Assembly (NCBI RefSeq): GCF_003324165.1
Contig: NW_025407824.1
Span: 496,001 to 560,000, forward strand
DNA length: 64,000 bases
Origin: Naegleria lovaniensis
Lineage: Eukaryota > Heterolobosea > Eutetramitea > Acrasida > Naegleriidae
Direction: 5' to 3'
In this document: positions 53,915-64,000 of the stretch, piece after piece
Numbering within the stretch: the stretch's first letter is position 1
Layout: the number at the start of each line of letters is the position of its first letter
Notes under the pieces: model-generated
What the model saw: only the letters and a program-made list of their open reading frames with translations
Told to the model about the DNA's origin: nothing
The model's database searches: none
Translations under genes and position numbers: made by a program

Positions 53915-55234
53915 TTAAAAAAGAGAGGAATAAATGACATCGTAAGATTTTGAACATATACATGAGCTTCCCTCTTGTTCAAAAAGCTCTCTAGTGACAC
54001 AAAAAGGTGAAACCCATTCAGGTACACTTGTCAATGTACTGGCTCCAATCCATGCCAAATTTCTTGCTTGTGAATTCTTGTCAATCACAATTTCAAGACC
54101 TAACAAGGTTCTTAAATCTGAAGAAAGACGCTCATGGAAATTTTGAATGAGAGGAATACATCCACTTCCTGATACAATAATATTACGTTCCAAGTCCAAT
54201 GACTCATCTGAAATGTATGAAATGCAATCAGCAATGATTTGAGGCAGAGAAGTTTTGTGTTGCGAAGAAAAGAATAAGTCTTCCATGATTTGGTACATAA
54301 TTTCATGACCTAATGTAAGCGTATTTGAGCAAGTACTCGTGTTGGTATCTTCAGCCATTGAGCAAGATTCAACTTGAAAAGATTCTTGTTCATTCTTTTC
54401 CGAATGATTCACACAACACTTTAGATTTTGTTTCACACGATCCAATAACTCTTGTGTGAGAGGAATTTGTTCATTCACCAATTTGAGTCTTCTTGCCAAC
54501 TCTTCATTCAGCTTCTGTTCACTCATTCCACCGTTTTCAATAGTCCTCAATGAATCCATTCTCACTTGTCCATCGACTACTGCAACTACATGACTTGTTT
54601 GATGACCTAAATGCACAACAATTGCACTTATTTTTGAACAAGCCAATGATGTTAAATAGGAAGCATCTTGAATCGATAAATATTTCACGTTTTGGAGTTT
54701 TGAGTGATTGAAAATAATTTCAGTCATTTCTTCTCTAAAATTCAAGTCTTCCATATGACTTAATGATGAGTCAATGATGAGCAAGGCACGCGAGGAGGAT
54801 GATTTTAATTCATTTTCCGAGTCGTTGTTGCTGCTGTCGTGTGTTGTCGTCTCTTGCAAGAGTGTGGTTTGCGAAGAAATTTCAGAAACTACGTTTTCAA
54901 TCTGTTGTGAAAGTGAGTCGTCGGAATCTTGTGTGAAAACAAGTCTCGGAGCATGTTCACCTCCCATTCCTACTGTAATTTCTTTGGAAGATGAAAGATC
55001 GATAATGATCGTTTCAATGTCCTCTTTGAGACTTTCAATCACACTGGCCGCAAACAAATCATATTGTTCAGATGTTGCGTATTCGTCCTCGTACTGAAAA
55101 TCAATTATATTATGGTTCCCCAAAGGACGATTTGATAATTCCTTTTCTTGATGATGAACAGTATTATTTTCAATGATGTCTTGTTCCTCGTTGCGCTCGA
55201 GGTTGGGGACAGAATCTTGATTCGATGAAGACAT
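53915..55234 (-). CDS. Divergent actin-related protein
   Basis: Intronless, 439 residues from the ATG at 55234 (A-run context). Actin-fold signatures: TIIIDLSSSKEITVGMGGEHAPRLVF (phosphate-1-type strand region), ALLIIDSSLS, SAIVVHLGHQTSHVVAVVDGQV (phosphate-2 equivalent, normally DxGxxxT), NIIVSGSGCIPLIQNFHERLSSDL (adenosine-region equivalent of actin's GGTTM segment) and LAWIGASTLTSVPEW near the end, followed by CVTRELFEQEGSSCI. Nucleotide-contact residues are changed (HLGHQTSH, SGSGC), so ATP binding may be weak. Class could be ARP10/ARP11-like or lineage-specific; these would act in dynactin or chromatin complexes. An acidic Asp/Glu/Ser-rich region is inserted around residues 105-150. Confidence 0.8.
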   Translation of the reverse strand: MSSSNQDSVPNLERNEEQDIIENNTVHHQEKELSNRPLGNHNIIDFQYEDEYATSEQYDLFAASVIESLKEDIETIIIDLSSSKEITVGMGGEHAPRLVFTQDSDDSLSQQIENVVSEISSQTTLLQETTTHDSSNNDSENELKSSSSRALLIIDSSLSHMEDLNFREEMTEIIFNHSKLQNVKYLSIQDASYLTSLACSKISAIVVHLGHQTSHVVAVVDGQVRMDSLRTIENGGMSEQKLNEELARRLKLVNEQIPLTQELLDRVKQNLKCCVNHSEKNEQESFQVESCSMAEDTNTSTCSNTLTLGHEIMYQIMEDLFFSSQHKTSLPQIIADCISYISDESLDLERNIIVSGSGCIPLIQNFHERLSSDLRTLLGLEIVIDKNSQARNLAWIGASTLTSVPEWVSPFCVTRELFEQEGSSCICSKSYDVIYSSLF

Positions 55235-55356
55235 TTTTTGAAGTTGGAAGCGAGACAAGCTGACAATTAAAGAATCTGAAACAAGTTTAATTACAACTCA
55301 TATTAAACGTAATAATTGTCCAAGCCCATTTCACAATAAATAGATGCCAAAATCTA

Positions 55357-56451
55357 CTAGTCTAAATATTCTTGACACAATTTCAAACTTGTTTCCCACA
55401 ATTGGTCCTGCAACTCGATGGAATTTTCCATTGGATTTCCAACCTTTTCCTTACAATCGCTATAATAATTTCCAGACTTTAAACTTGAGGAAGGTGAAAG
55501 AGCTAGATGTAAAGTAGTTTGTGCTCCATCTAGAGGTGACTTGGTAAAGTAATAAAAGATAGGAGTCACAAAAACCATTAACCATTGAGGGAAATGTCTT
55601 GCTAAATTCGTACGAACCACTCCTGGATGACATGAGTAGCTGGTCGCATAAGATGAATCCTTACTCAATTCTCGGCTCAACTTTTTAGCGAATAGAACGT
55701 TGGCAAACTTGGAACGACAATAAATTTTTCCAACAGACTCACCTAAGTTACTACCATCCCCCTTCACAGACTCTTCTGTGAATGATGCAAATGTTTTAGT
55801 ATCTGCTTGCTTAATTCCAGAAGCTGCAAGTGAGGAAACATTAATGACTCTACCACTGGATTGTTTGATGAGATCAAGTAATAATAAGGTTAATAAAAAG
55901 TGTCCGATATGATTGGTTCCAAATTGAATTTCTATATTTTGTTTGGTGGTTGCAAACGGACACATCATGATTCCTGCATTATTAATGAGAAAATCCAATT
56001 GAGAGAATTGTTTTTTAAATTCAGTAGCAAACTTTTTAACGCTGGCCAAATCTGTTAAATCGATGAGCAGTACAAACAACCTATCGGATCCACCATTATT
56101 CTCCTTTTCAATCAATCTCTTGGATTCAATTCCATTCTTTTCATCACGTACTGCCAAAATCACAGTAGCACCACAAGAATGTAAAACCTTGGCAGTTTCA
56201 TAACCAATGCCATTAGGACTAGCTCCGGTGACGATAACCACTTTGCCTTTCAAATTAGATTTTGACAATAACTCTGAGCTCACTTGACCACCGTTGTAAT
56301 ATTTCTTTCCTTTATAAAGCAAGAGCAAAGAAGAGACACCCACAATTGCAGATGAAAGGATGGGATGCGAAGAGAAAGCAGATGAAAGATGTGAGGTCCA
56401 AGATTGAAAGAACATTTTTTTCTTTGTGCGACCAACTTGCTGTTGCGACAT
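55357..56451 (-). CDS. Short-chain dehydrogenase/reductase (retinol dehydrogenase-like)
   Basis: Intronless, 364 residues. A hydrophobic anchor-like segment at about 26-45 (SSAIVGVSSLLLLYKGKKYY) suggests ER or lipid-droplet membrane attachment. SDR motifs follow: VVIVTGASPNGIGYETAKVL (TGxxxGIG), AVRDEKNG, DLTDLASVKKF, NNAGIMMCP, catalytic Ser in NVSSLAASG and the YxxxK in IYCRSKFANVLFAK. The region is like the RDH11-14/WWOX-type group that oxidises or reduces lipid aldehydes or alcohols. The PG motif in SCHPGVVRTNLARH is conserved. Exact substrate unknown. Confidence 0.92.
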   Translation of the reverse strand: MSQQQVGRTKKKMFFQSWTSHLSSAFSSHPILSSAIVGVSSLLLLYKGKKYYNGGQVSSELLSKSNLKGKVVIVTGASPNGIGYETAKVLHSCGATVILAVRDEKNGIESKRLIEKENNGGSDRLFVLLIDLTDLASVKKFATEFKKQFSQLDFLINNAGIMMCPFATTKQNIEIQFGTNHIGHFLLTLLLLDLIKQSSGRVINVSSLAASGIKQADTKTFASFTEESVKGDGSNLGESVGKIYCRSKFANVLFAKKLSRELSKDSSYATSYSCHPGVVRTNLARHFPQWLMVFVTPIFYYFTKSPLDGAQTTLHLALSPSSSLKSGNYYSDCKEKVGNPMENSIELQDQLWETSLKLCQEYLD

Positions 56452-56772
56452 GTCGTGTTCATGCTGATAAAACGACTACTGCGACGTCAAAAATCTAACA
56501 AGAGGTGTCTAAAATGTAAGAGGGTAATGACCACAGGTTGGATGCTTTTGAGTGCATCTATCTGCCCGCGATGGACACCACATCAACATCAATAGAGGCT
56601 CCCCATGAAGGAAAATCCTTTTCTCATCAAGCATTTTCCAGGTATGAAGCCATTGTTAGAGTAAAGGTAAATTGGACAGAGTAGCAGCAAGCTGCCCAAC
56701 ATGGCCGAAAATCAAGGTCAGTTTTTGGTTTCAAAAATAATGAATTTTATTTGAACACACAATAAAAAGGCC
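56452..56772. other. Intergenic region
   Basis: 321 bp between the SDR start codon and the GST stop codon (both minus). No feature recognised. Confidence 0.5.
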
Positions 56773-57584
56773 TTACTTTCTCAAATTTCTATCGGATTCA
56801 TAGTATTGAGCGACCTTTGGATTCTTTGCAACAGTTTCCTTCAAAGCAGCAAGCTTTGGATAAGCGCTCAAATCTTGTCCCTTTCCAATGCCAGACAATA
56901 AATCGAACAAGAACAAATCAGCCCAAGTGAGTGAGTCACCAACGAGGAATCCTGATGGTTTGACCTCCTTTTCTAGAGCCTTCAAAATCTGACCGAAGGG
57001 TCCCTCATAGTACTTTTTCAAATCTTCATCCTTGTTTGGGCTGAAGAATGCCTTGAAGTAAGCATCATTCAAATCCTAACGTTAGATTGAGTCCAGCAGA
57101 GAAGATATAACGTAAATATATCAATATATGTTTGTGAAATAGCCACAATATTAAATTATTAAATATATCGACATGATCGCCAAATGATAATTATTAAATA
57201 ATTTGAAGTGTTTCTTCGAAAAAATAACACTCACTTTGATGGTGTTCACATATTCATCGGAGAATGATGCATCAACGTTTGAAGAAGGATACAAGTTACC
57301 CTCACGAGCAATGAATCTAGCAATAGCGATGGATTGACACAACTCAAAATCTTGATTTTCAGAAGACTTGAGGAAGGGTAATTGGCCATATTTTGTGTGT
57401 TGCTTGACTTGAGGCCACTCTTGAAAGGTCACTGGTTTGAAATTATATTCAACACCACCGACCTCTGCGATGAGTTTGATTGCTTCCTACATGATGGAAC
57501 GTTGATCGAAAATTGATTAAAATATTTTGATCAAATACTCACAGCTCTTCCTGGAATGTTGAAGTAAGTAAGCTCGTAGACCAT
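56773..57584 (-). CDS. Sigma-like glutathione S-transferase
   Basis: Three exons: 57543-57584 (42 nt), 57235-57486 and 56773-57075 (198 residues), introns phase 0. The thioredoxin-like N-terminal domain starts YELTYFNIPGRA with the catalytic Tyr, continues KYGQLPFL (cis-Pro), and ELCQSIAIARFIA where most GSTs have (E/D)SxAI; here Gln precedes Ser. The all-helical C-terminal domain includes GFLVGDSLTWADLFLFDLLSGI, with the conserved N-capping Asp motif. Layout matches sigma/prostaglandin-D-synthase-type GSTs, which conjugate glutathione to electrophiles or isomerise prostaglandin-like lipids. Total length is typical. Confidence 0.95.
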
Positions 57585-57752
57585 TTTGTTGGTTGTTATT
57601 TTTTGTTTTGAAATTTGCAGTAAATATTTATGTGAAACGCACCTCGGAAGCACAAACGGAAAGGAAGGATGCATGAACTACAGTGTTCCCACATTGAGCA
57701 TTGTATTTCAGCGCTTCACAGTACCAAAATTTGCTGCCTGTACTTCTTGCGT

Positions 57753-57823
57753 AAATTGCCCAAGCAAGTCTTGAATACTAATCTCGTGGACTAGTCTCAA
57801 TAGTGGACTTGTTTGGGCAATTT
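57753..57823. repeat. Inverted repeat, 17-nt arms
   Basis: Arms 57753-57769 (AAATTGCCCAAGCAAGT) and 57807-57823 (ACTTGTTTGGGCAATTT) pair with a single G-T, separated by a 37-nt spacer. Confidence 0.75.
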
Positions 57824-57862
57824 CCACAACAATTGCAACAAGAAGTGCAGATATCCACTTTT

Positions 57863-57920
57863 ACACCTCTCAATCACTATTAAGGCTACTGTTAAGCCCT
57901 TAATAGTGGTGAAGAGGTGT
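57863..57920. repeat. Inverted repeat, 23-nt arms
   Basis: Arms 57863-57885 and 57898-57920 pair over 8 bp (ACACCTCT/AGAGGTGT) and 11 bp (CACTATTAAGG/CCTTAATAGTG), with a 4-nt internal mismatch and a 12-nt loop. It lies within the GST/cyclase divergent promoter. Confidence 0.75.
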
Positions 57921-58083
57921 GCAAAAGGAAAGGAGAAATTGACCAACAAAGTCAGGTCACTACCATTAAGAAATTCGGCATTTTGCAAAAAAGGCCCAGA
58001 GCGGGAAGGGAGGCTAGCCAAGAACTTACAAAAAAAAGCCACACCTTATACTTTGCTGTTGATACCTACACAACACCGCGCCC

Positions 58084-61000
58084 ATGCTGCAACACAAAGA
58101 GAGCGGAAACAACTTGTCCTCAGTATCTGAGGGAAATCAAACAGCAGAAACAGGAACCTCAGCTCATTCTCAAAATACGACCTGGGTGAAAGTACAGTCC
58201 TCACTTACTTCAATTGCTGTTACGTTGCAAGACAAGCGAAGTAGAACCTCATGGAAATATTTCCTTTTGATTGTTTGCATGCATATTTATGTCATGTGGA
58301 CCTCAATATTTATTCCGACCCTTGGTAACTATAATTGGGGCGAATATGGTGTCTGGGTTTTCAAAGCAGTCAATTATGCTTATACATTTTCTCTCGACTT
58401 GGTTTCCTACAATGCAATGATAGGCTTGGCTATTACTAGCCTGGTTATCATGGTGCTCTATTTCATCATGCTTTTTTTTGCGTACAGAACGGTCAGCAAT
58501 ACAAGCAAGTACTCGGTTAAAATCAAGATGCTAGTAGTCATAGGGAGTTATTGCATGATATTTTGTGGTAATACGTTTGCGTTCATCATTTCTAGCTTTA
58601 TTGATTGCAACACTAGTTCATACATACACTTGGAGGGTCAGGATCAACCAGTACAATCCCTCACAAGATTCCCCACAGAAGCTTGCTACTTGTCACTCAA
58701 TATTGGGCTCATTGTTGCGTGTTTTGTGGGTATTATCCTTCTTTCTTTGGCCACTTTCATTGCTCACTCCACAGTGGCTAATTTGCATCCCCACAATAGT
58801 GCTCCTTTTAGAATGGAGTCCTCATTTACCTTCTCATTGCTTCTCTCATTTAATAACTTGGAAATCATGCTCACATTTGTGATACCTCAATCCGTGGTAT
58901 ATATTCGAGCAGTGTTACACATTGTATTTTCGGTAGTGTGGTTGATTATCTTGTATTTCCAAACTCCATTCTTTAGAAGAGTAGAAAATTCAGTTTACTT
59001 TGCGGTTGGAAGCGCCAAACTTGGCGCTGCAATTGGTTCACTAATTTCAAGTGTGTCCAACGCTTCAAAAGCATGGGACTTGGGACTGGGAATGATGGGT
59101 ATGACGATAGGTCTTGTTATTATTCTATTTGTGGTGGGGTTTATTACCATGGAATTGTATTCTCGATTAGTTTTGAAGAGAGTCGAGTCATTGATGGAAC
59201 GGATTGTCATGGAAAAGCAAGGCGTAAAAGAGAGTGGTTCTATCTTTTCAGAGAAAGCCGTAGAAAAAGATGCTCTCTCCATTTATGTAGAGCTTGAAGA
59301 ACATAACTTGTTGCGTTACTTGGCAATGTATCTTAGATTTTCAATTGGTGAGATTTCTTTGAAAAATAGCATTGTGCCTGAAAACTTACCAAATAGCAAG
59401 GCATTATCTTTTGTGAAAGGCATTTCTACTCAAAAAGCATTTTCAAACAGCTCTTTGCTGATTTGCTCTGCTCTTATTATTGCTTATGGATGGAATGATG
59501 AGAATTCATTCATTTTTTCAATTAGTCTTTTAAGAAAGGCTGTTCGTCATGCAGACCTTTTGGAGAAAATTGTTATTAGAGAGAGGGAAACAGAAATTGA
59601 GGTTGATGCAGCAGATGCCAAGAATGTTGTTGAAATTAAACACACGTTGGAGAACACAACAAAGTGGCAGGATGAGTTGAAATCATTGCATCGCCTTTTT
59701 TGGAAAGAATTGATGAATGAGTTGCCCAGCTCTGACAAGGTGGATCAAATGAATAGAAGAATCTCGTACTTAACATCAAAATGTGAGTCTACATTCACCA
59801 ATCTGATGGCTATAGCGTCAAAAGATAAGACCGTTCTACGAGCTTATGCTCTCTTTCTAGAACATTTTATGTTTGAGAAGGATTACGCCCAGGAATTGTT
59901 AGCGGAAGCATTGGCTATTGAAGAGGATGAAAACACGAAACGCTCCAAACAAAGACATCCTTATAAACGAATATTTACCAAGGGTATGCTTTCCAAGAGT
60001 ATCACTCAACCCTTTGAAGAGGCACGAATGGTATGTGTAGTATGATTTGTGTGCTTGTTAACAAACACTCTTAGTCTGTGGAGTCGAAACTAGATTTGGT
60101 TGAATTAGAAAAGGAAGAATCATTCAGCGGTGTCGAAGGAAAGGGAGAATCAAAGAAAGAGACTATTTTCAAATTTGCTCTTAGGGTACCACCTCCACAC
60201 CGTTTTCAAATATTCCTTTTGGTTGTGTTAATAGTGTTCTCGTTTATAACTCTGGCCCTTTGTTCAGCATTTTCACTGGCGGTATCCACTCACATTTCAG
60301 AGGAGCCACAAAGAGAGTATGAGATTTGCAGATCCTCTATGGCTACAGCAGGTCTATTTCGAACTGTGAGATTGATTCAAAACGTGATGGAAATGTTTTC
60401 AGGCAAATACAATATCACAGATGAATTGAAGGGGTATTACCAAGAATATACAACCAAACGTTACAAAAGAATGAATGATTACGTAGACAATCTAAAAGTG
60501 ATTCCAAAGTATGCTCAGTCGTCGGCTTTCAGTGAGGGAATGTATGATTTTTATATCAAGCCAAATATTTCAGTTATGATTCCATTCATTGCAGAAAATT
60601 CCATAGATCAATCTTTCCTGTCATACTACTTGCGAAATTCGTCTATGGAGGAGATTAACAACCTTGTTATCCGATATTTCGACAAGATCACAAACAAATG
60701 GACTGAGTCTGATTTTAATACGCCTCTCTACGACTTTGAGTTTTCCTATTTATGGGCAAACAAGATTCCTCTTGGTGGGTTTTATACCACTTTCTGTGAG
60801 TCACTTGTGGCCAACAACAATATTGACGCAAAGCAACTTGTGAACTCGCAAATGGCTGCATCCTTGGCTGTGTGTATTGGGTATGGCGCTTATGCTATTA
60901 TTTTTGTGTTGCTTTCTAGGATGGAGCTGACCTCAACAAAGAGAATCATAAAGATTTATGAAGAAAACATCTCGAAGAACGTCATTGGAAGAGTGTACCA

Positions 61001-63316
61001 CGAATTGGGATCCAAAGACGACGATTCTGCACATCAGGTGTCTAAAAGTATTCTCACCATTCCCAAAAACGCTATTCCTTTATTTCTGATGCTAAGTATA
61101 ATTCTCATTTGGATTTGTGGAGGATTAATGTACATGGAAACAAGCTTGAATTTAGAAAATGCCACAATAACTGGTAAGTTGCCGTATGGCGATAATTCAT
61201 TTTTGTAACAATACGTATTTCAACAAAGGACAAACAATTACTGCTGGATCCTTTGTTTTGAGAGTTGTGCACAGAATCGCTTACCGAGTGGGAGAATATT
61301 TCACGTTTTACAGCATTCCACCAGGCGTCCCAGTTAACAACCCCTTACTTACAACAAATGCAGAACTTTTGGCTTATAGACTTCAAGTGAGATCCTACAT
61401 TGCGGATATTAATAACAAGTTCAACAATTTAGTGTATGGGCAGTACAAAACTATTGGCAGATATGAGAGGATTGATGAGCTGTTGAAAGGTGTTTCGAAC
61501 TGTTCGTTGCCCTCCAACTCTACGTTTTTACAACGTTATGCAAGCTGTGTTGGATTGGAAAATATGATTTCTATATATGCTAGTCAGACATCCATGCTAA
61601 ATGATAAGCTGTTCAACAAGGAATATCAGAACAAGACAATCGAAGCGTTCGAAGAATATTTCTTACTCGCTTTAATGGGAGACGCTCTTTCGGACTCTAT
61701 TAATTATTTCATGAGCTCATTTGCAAAGGAGGCCTCCAATCCAAATCTAGAAATTGGTATTATATTCACTATTATCGGGATCTTGGGCCTTTGTGTCCTT
61801 AATTACAACTTTTACACTTCCATGACCACTCATTACAGGCATGTCCAAAGTTTAAGAATGATGCTCAATTACATTCCTCTGAATAACTTGGATTCCAATG
61901 AGACGCTTCGTAACTTTGTTTTGCACAACCAAATTCCAAACAAGCTCACGGCGTTCTTACAGAGTCAAAACAAGAAGGACTTTTCCCACAGTGATACATC
62001 AGGCATCAGAGCTTTGCTGAACGCATCAGTCGATGGCGCTATTTTGTGCAATGCAAGTGGACTGATAGATCTGATAAACCCAGCTGCACAAAGAATGTTT
62101 GGGTACAAACAATCAGATATTGTGGGTATGCAACTTTTCACAGTATTCCAAAAAGGAGATCGAGAAACTATTGAACGTACAATTAATGAGCTTAAATTGA
62201 ATACTAGGAACAGTCATGACGCTACCTCTGGAGACAGTCTAGAATTGGAATGTGTACGAAAGAATCAGTCCACATTCCCTGCAACCATTAACATGTTTAC
62301 AGCCAATCTTGGAGGTTCTCAAATACTTGCTTGCGTCATTAAAGATGTTACACAAGAAAAGAAACACAACGCCCTATTGGCAGAGGAAAAATCAAAGTCA
62401 GAGCACTTACTTAGAAATATATTACCAGAGGCTGTGGCTGCTAAATTGAAATCAGGCGAGACATTTATTGCAGAGAAGTTCAACGATATTACATGCTTCT
62501 TTAGTGACATGGTCAACTTTACGAAAATGTCATCCTCACTCAATCCCTCTGAACTTGTTACCATGTTGAATCACATTGTCAATGGGTACGTCTTTAATTT
62601 CTTTGTTTTATCAGCAATATTCGTTATGAATTATTCTAGGTTTGACGCACTGACTGACAAGTATAATTTGGAAAAGATCAAAACCATTGGAGATGCCTAC
62701 TTTTGTGTTGGTGGATTGTAAGTAGTGTTACAAACTATATTCAACATGCATATAACTGTACATGATGTGAAAGACATTTGCAATCTACTTCAGATCATCC
62801 TGAACGTTGTTTGAGGTTTTCTATTGAAGCCCTCACCGTCGTTCATGATTACAACAGAACCAATAGTGATCAGCAAATTAACATTAGAATTGGTCTAAAC
62901 ACGGGAGGTGCAGTGGCAGGTGTGATTGGAACTAAAAAGGTATGTTTGCTAATTTTTTCGATACGTTTGTCACATTTAAAATTGTAAATAGTTTGCTTAT
63001 GACTTGTGGGGAGACACCATCAACGTAGCTAGTAGAATGGTAAGTATTCTCTGGTGAAGTTATTTTCAATGATCACACATTATTTTTAAAACAGGAATCA
63101 ACTTCATTGCCAGGTAGAATACACCTCAGTAGATCTACATATGAAAGAGTTCATGATCTGGAGTTTGACTTTGAAGAACGAGCAATAGAAGTGAAGGGAA
63201 AGGGAAAGTGTCAAACGTACTTGCTAAAGCCTCACCATCATGTCAACCCATTGTACAATGCTTTGGAAGAGCTGACTAATAATTTCCAAACCAACCTCGA
63301 ACAACATTCAGATTAA
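58084..63316 (+). CDS. Multi-membrane PAS adenylate cyclase with TmcB-like N-terminal region
   Basis: Seven exons: 58084-60030, 60075-61173, 61229-62585, 62640-62717, 62774-62939, 62992-63039 and 63095-63316 (1638 residues, all junctions in phase). The first exon has about seven membrane helices then a helical cytosolic region like protist tmcB proteins. Further helix pairs surround outside loops in exons 2-3. A PAS domain lies at about 1275-1385 (NASVDGAILCNASGLIDLINPAAQRMFGY). A class III cyclase domain follows (about 1430-1625) with metal Asps in FFSDMVNF and IGDAYF, and the transition-state Asn/Arg in INVASRM. Purine-selecting residues are Lys (KIKTIG) and Asp (YDLWGD), the adenylate-type pair. 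It should form a homodimer making cAMP, gated by membrane and PAS input. Naegleria genomes are rich in such cyclases. Confidence 0.93.
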
Positions 63317-63627
63317 AAATTAATACCTGAGCTGCGACTAGTTCTACATCCTTCGTCTCAACAAGTATTGTTGACAAGGATTGACAAAAGGTGAAGAGTT
63401 TTTCCAAATAGAACTTCTCTTCAAGATGTAATGAGGAAGTTAGTATTTCGCAAAAGTTGCATCTTACAAGAAATCTTCGAACCTTTTACTGCTCCGTTAC
63501 GTTGATTTCTAAGCAAAAGAAGCCCTTGATTGTTCGAACATTAAACTGCGATAAGACATTGTTAACAAATATGAAAAAGGAAATACAAATTTTGTTAAGC
63601 GAGTTATGGTTTTACATAATTGTGCTC
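63317..63627. other. Convergent intergenic region
   Basis: 311 bp between the cyclase stop and the IFT121 stop, holding both 3' UTRs. Nothing else seen. Confidence 0.6.
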
Positions 63628-64000
63628 TTAAAATAAATCACCTGAAGGTGACGATGACATGAGACTTGAATGGCAAAGCGGACAATGATGATACTTGTAA
63701 ATTTCGCTTTCGACTGCCCGATGTTTACAGATTGGGCATGTCCAAAAATCTTGATCTCCAATATTTCGTCCAGTAACTACACAAGCGTAAAATTGAGCGT
63801 TACAAGAGTTGCATGAACCTTCATAATCATAGGTATCGGCTCCACAAGTTGGACATGGCTTCGTTTCTAGATCAATCGTATTTACAGGACTATCTCTGAA
63901 AATATCGATGGCGAGTTGTTCATACTTTTCCTTTTCTTCCTCTGTTAATCCTACCATAGATTCCAACTTGATAAATGCTTTAGAGCAAACTTTAAACTCT
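63628..64000 (-). CDS. WDR35: Intraflagellar transport protein IFT121 (WDR35), C-terminal part
   Basis: Partial: the stop is at 63628-63630 and the frame is open to the right edge, so most of the gene lies outside the window. The visible part reads FKVCSKAFIKLESMVGLTEEEKEKYEQLAIDIF, then CPTCGADTYDYEGSCNSC, FYACVVTGRNIGDQDFWTCPICKH and EIYKYHHCPLCHS. The SKAFIKL block and the final double zinc-binding CPICKH...CPLCHS match WDR35/IFT121, a core IFT-A subunit needed for retrograde transport in flagella and entry of membrane proteins. The related WDR19 ends in a similar zinc part but has a different KH-E..Y spacing. Its presence agrees with a flagellated life stage. Confidence 0.88.
   Translation of the reverse strand, partial: EFKVCSKAFIKLESMVGLTEEEKEKYEQLAIDIFRDSPVNTIDLETKPCPTCGADTYDYEGSCNSCNAQFYACVVTGRNIGDQDFWTCPICKHRAVESEIYKYHHCPLCHSSLMSSSPSGDLF

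Larger units (their letters stand above)
57585..58083. other. Divergent intergenic region with two inverted repeats
   Basis: 499 bp between the GST start (57584, minus) and the cyclase start (58084, plus). It has two hairpin-forming inverted repeats (57753-57823 and 57863-57920), the most structured DNA in the window. Promoters of both genes must lie here. Confidence 0.6.

Noticed and set aside
57797-58042. Minus-strand 81-residue open frame upstream of the GST gene
   Set aside because: It overlaps the inverted repeats, lacks homology and is not needed by any neighbouring gene.
1-64000. CRISPR arrays, insertion sequences and rRNA genes
   Set aside because: No regularly spaced direct repeats, transposase-like frames or conserved rRNA segments were seen; the genes are eukaryotic with introns.

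Overview
The window looks like nuclear DNA of a heterolobosean amoeboflagellate, most likely a Naegleria species. It is AT-rich and gene-dense, mixes intronless genes with genes carrying short GT-AG introns (about 48-160 nt), and holds families typical of that genus: F-box/LRR proteins, a huge multi-membrane PAS adenylate cyclase, RhoGAP, U-box and G-protein signalling genes, plus an intraflagellar-transport gene. I cannot settle the species from sequence alone. No mobile element, CRISPR array, rRNA or convincing tRNA was seen. Exon boundaries were worked out by hand from splice sites, reading phase and protein-family continuity. Where an open frame began at TTG/GTG I moved the start to an ATG or to the splice acceptor.

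Layout. 1-7 kb: ABCG transporter (5' end outside), large F-box protein, TM9SF/nonaspanin. 7.4-20.5 kb: mostly minus-strand housekeeping genes (coiled-coil protein, CRAL-TRIO lipid-transfer protein, divergent Ras-like GTPase, CTU2, class II eIF4E, a LYR-AlgH/DUF179 fusion, TruA-type pseudouridine synthase, COMM-domain protein) with ARL2BP on the plus strand. 20.7-31.6 kb: UBC13, SERINC, MCM10, a NYN plus double-LOTUS protein, F-box/LRR, tail-anchored U-box protein and a secreted GH19 chitinase-like protein. 31.7-40.7 kb: BAR-RhoGAP-WW protein, a broken protein-kinase pseudogene, a membrane F-box protein, MsrA with a 15-nt exon, and a TAP-C/UBA-like protein. 41-44 kb: a 1020-residue protein with a thiaminase-I-like domain fused to a complete transketolase. 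44-57.6 kb: DNase I-like nuclease, EamA-type transporter, RGS membrane receptor, NAD-dependent reductase, oversized G-alpha-like protein, divergent actin-related protein, SDR and sigma-like GST. 58-63.3 kb: a seven-exon, 1638-residue adenylate cyclase. 63.6 kb to the end: the C-terminus of IFT121/WDR35.

Functional links. Ubiquitin signalling recurs (two soluble F-box proteins, one membrane F-box protein, a U-box E3, UBC13). G-protein/cAMP signalling clusters in the last third (RGS protein, G-alpha-like protein, adenylate cyclase). RNA and translation functions are CTU2, TruA, the eIF4E homologue and NYN-LOTUS. The most unusual object is the thiaminase-transketolase fusion: one half resembles an enzyme that cleaves thiamin, while the other needs thiamin diphosphate as cofactor. 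The LYR-AlgH fusion and the G-alpha-like protein with an altered switch II are the next most notable.
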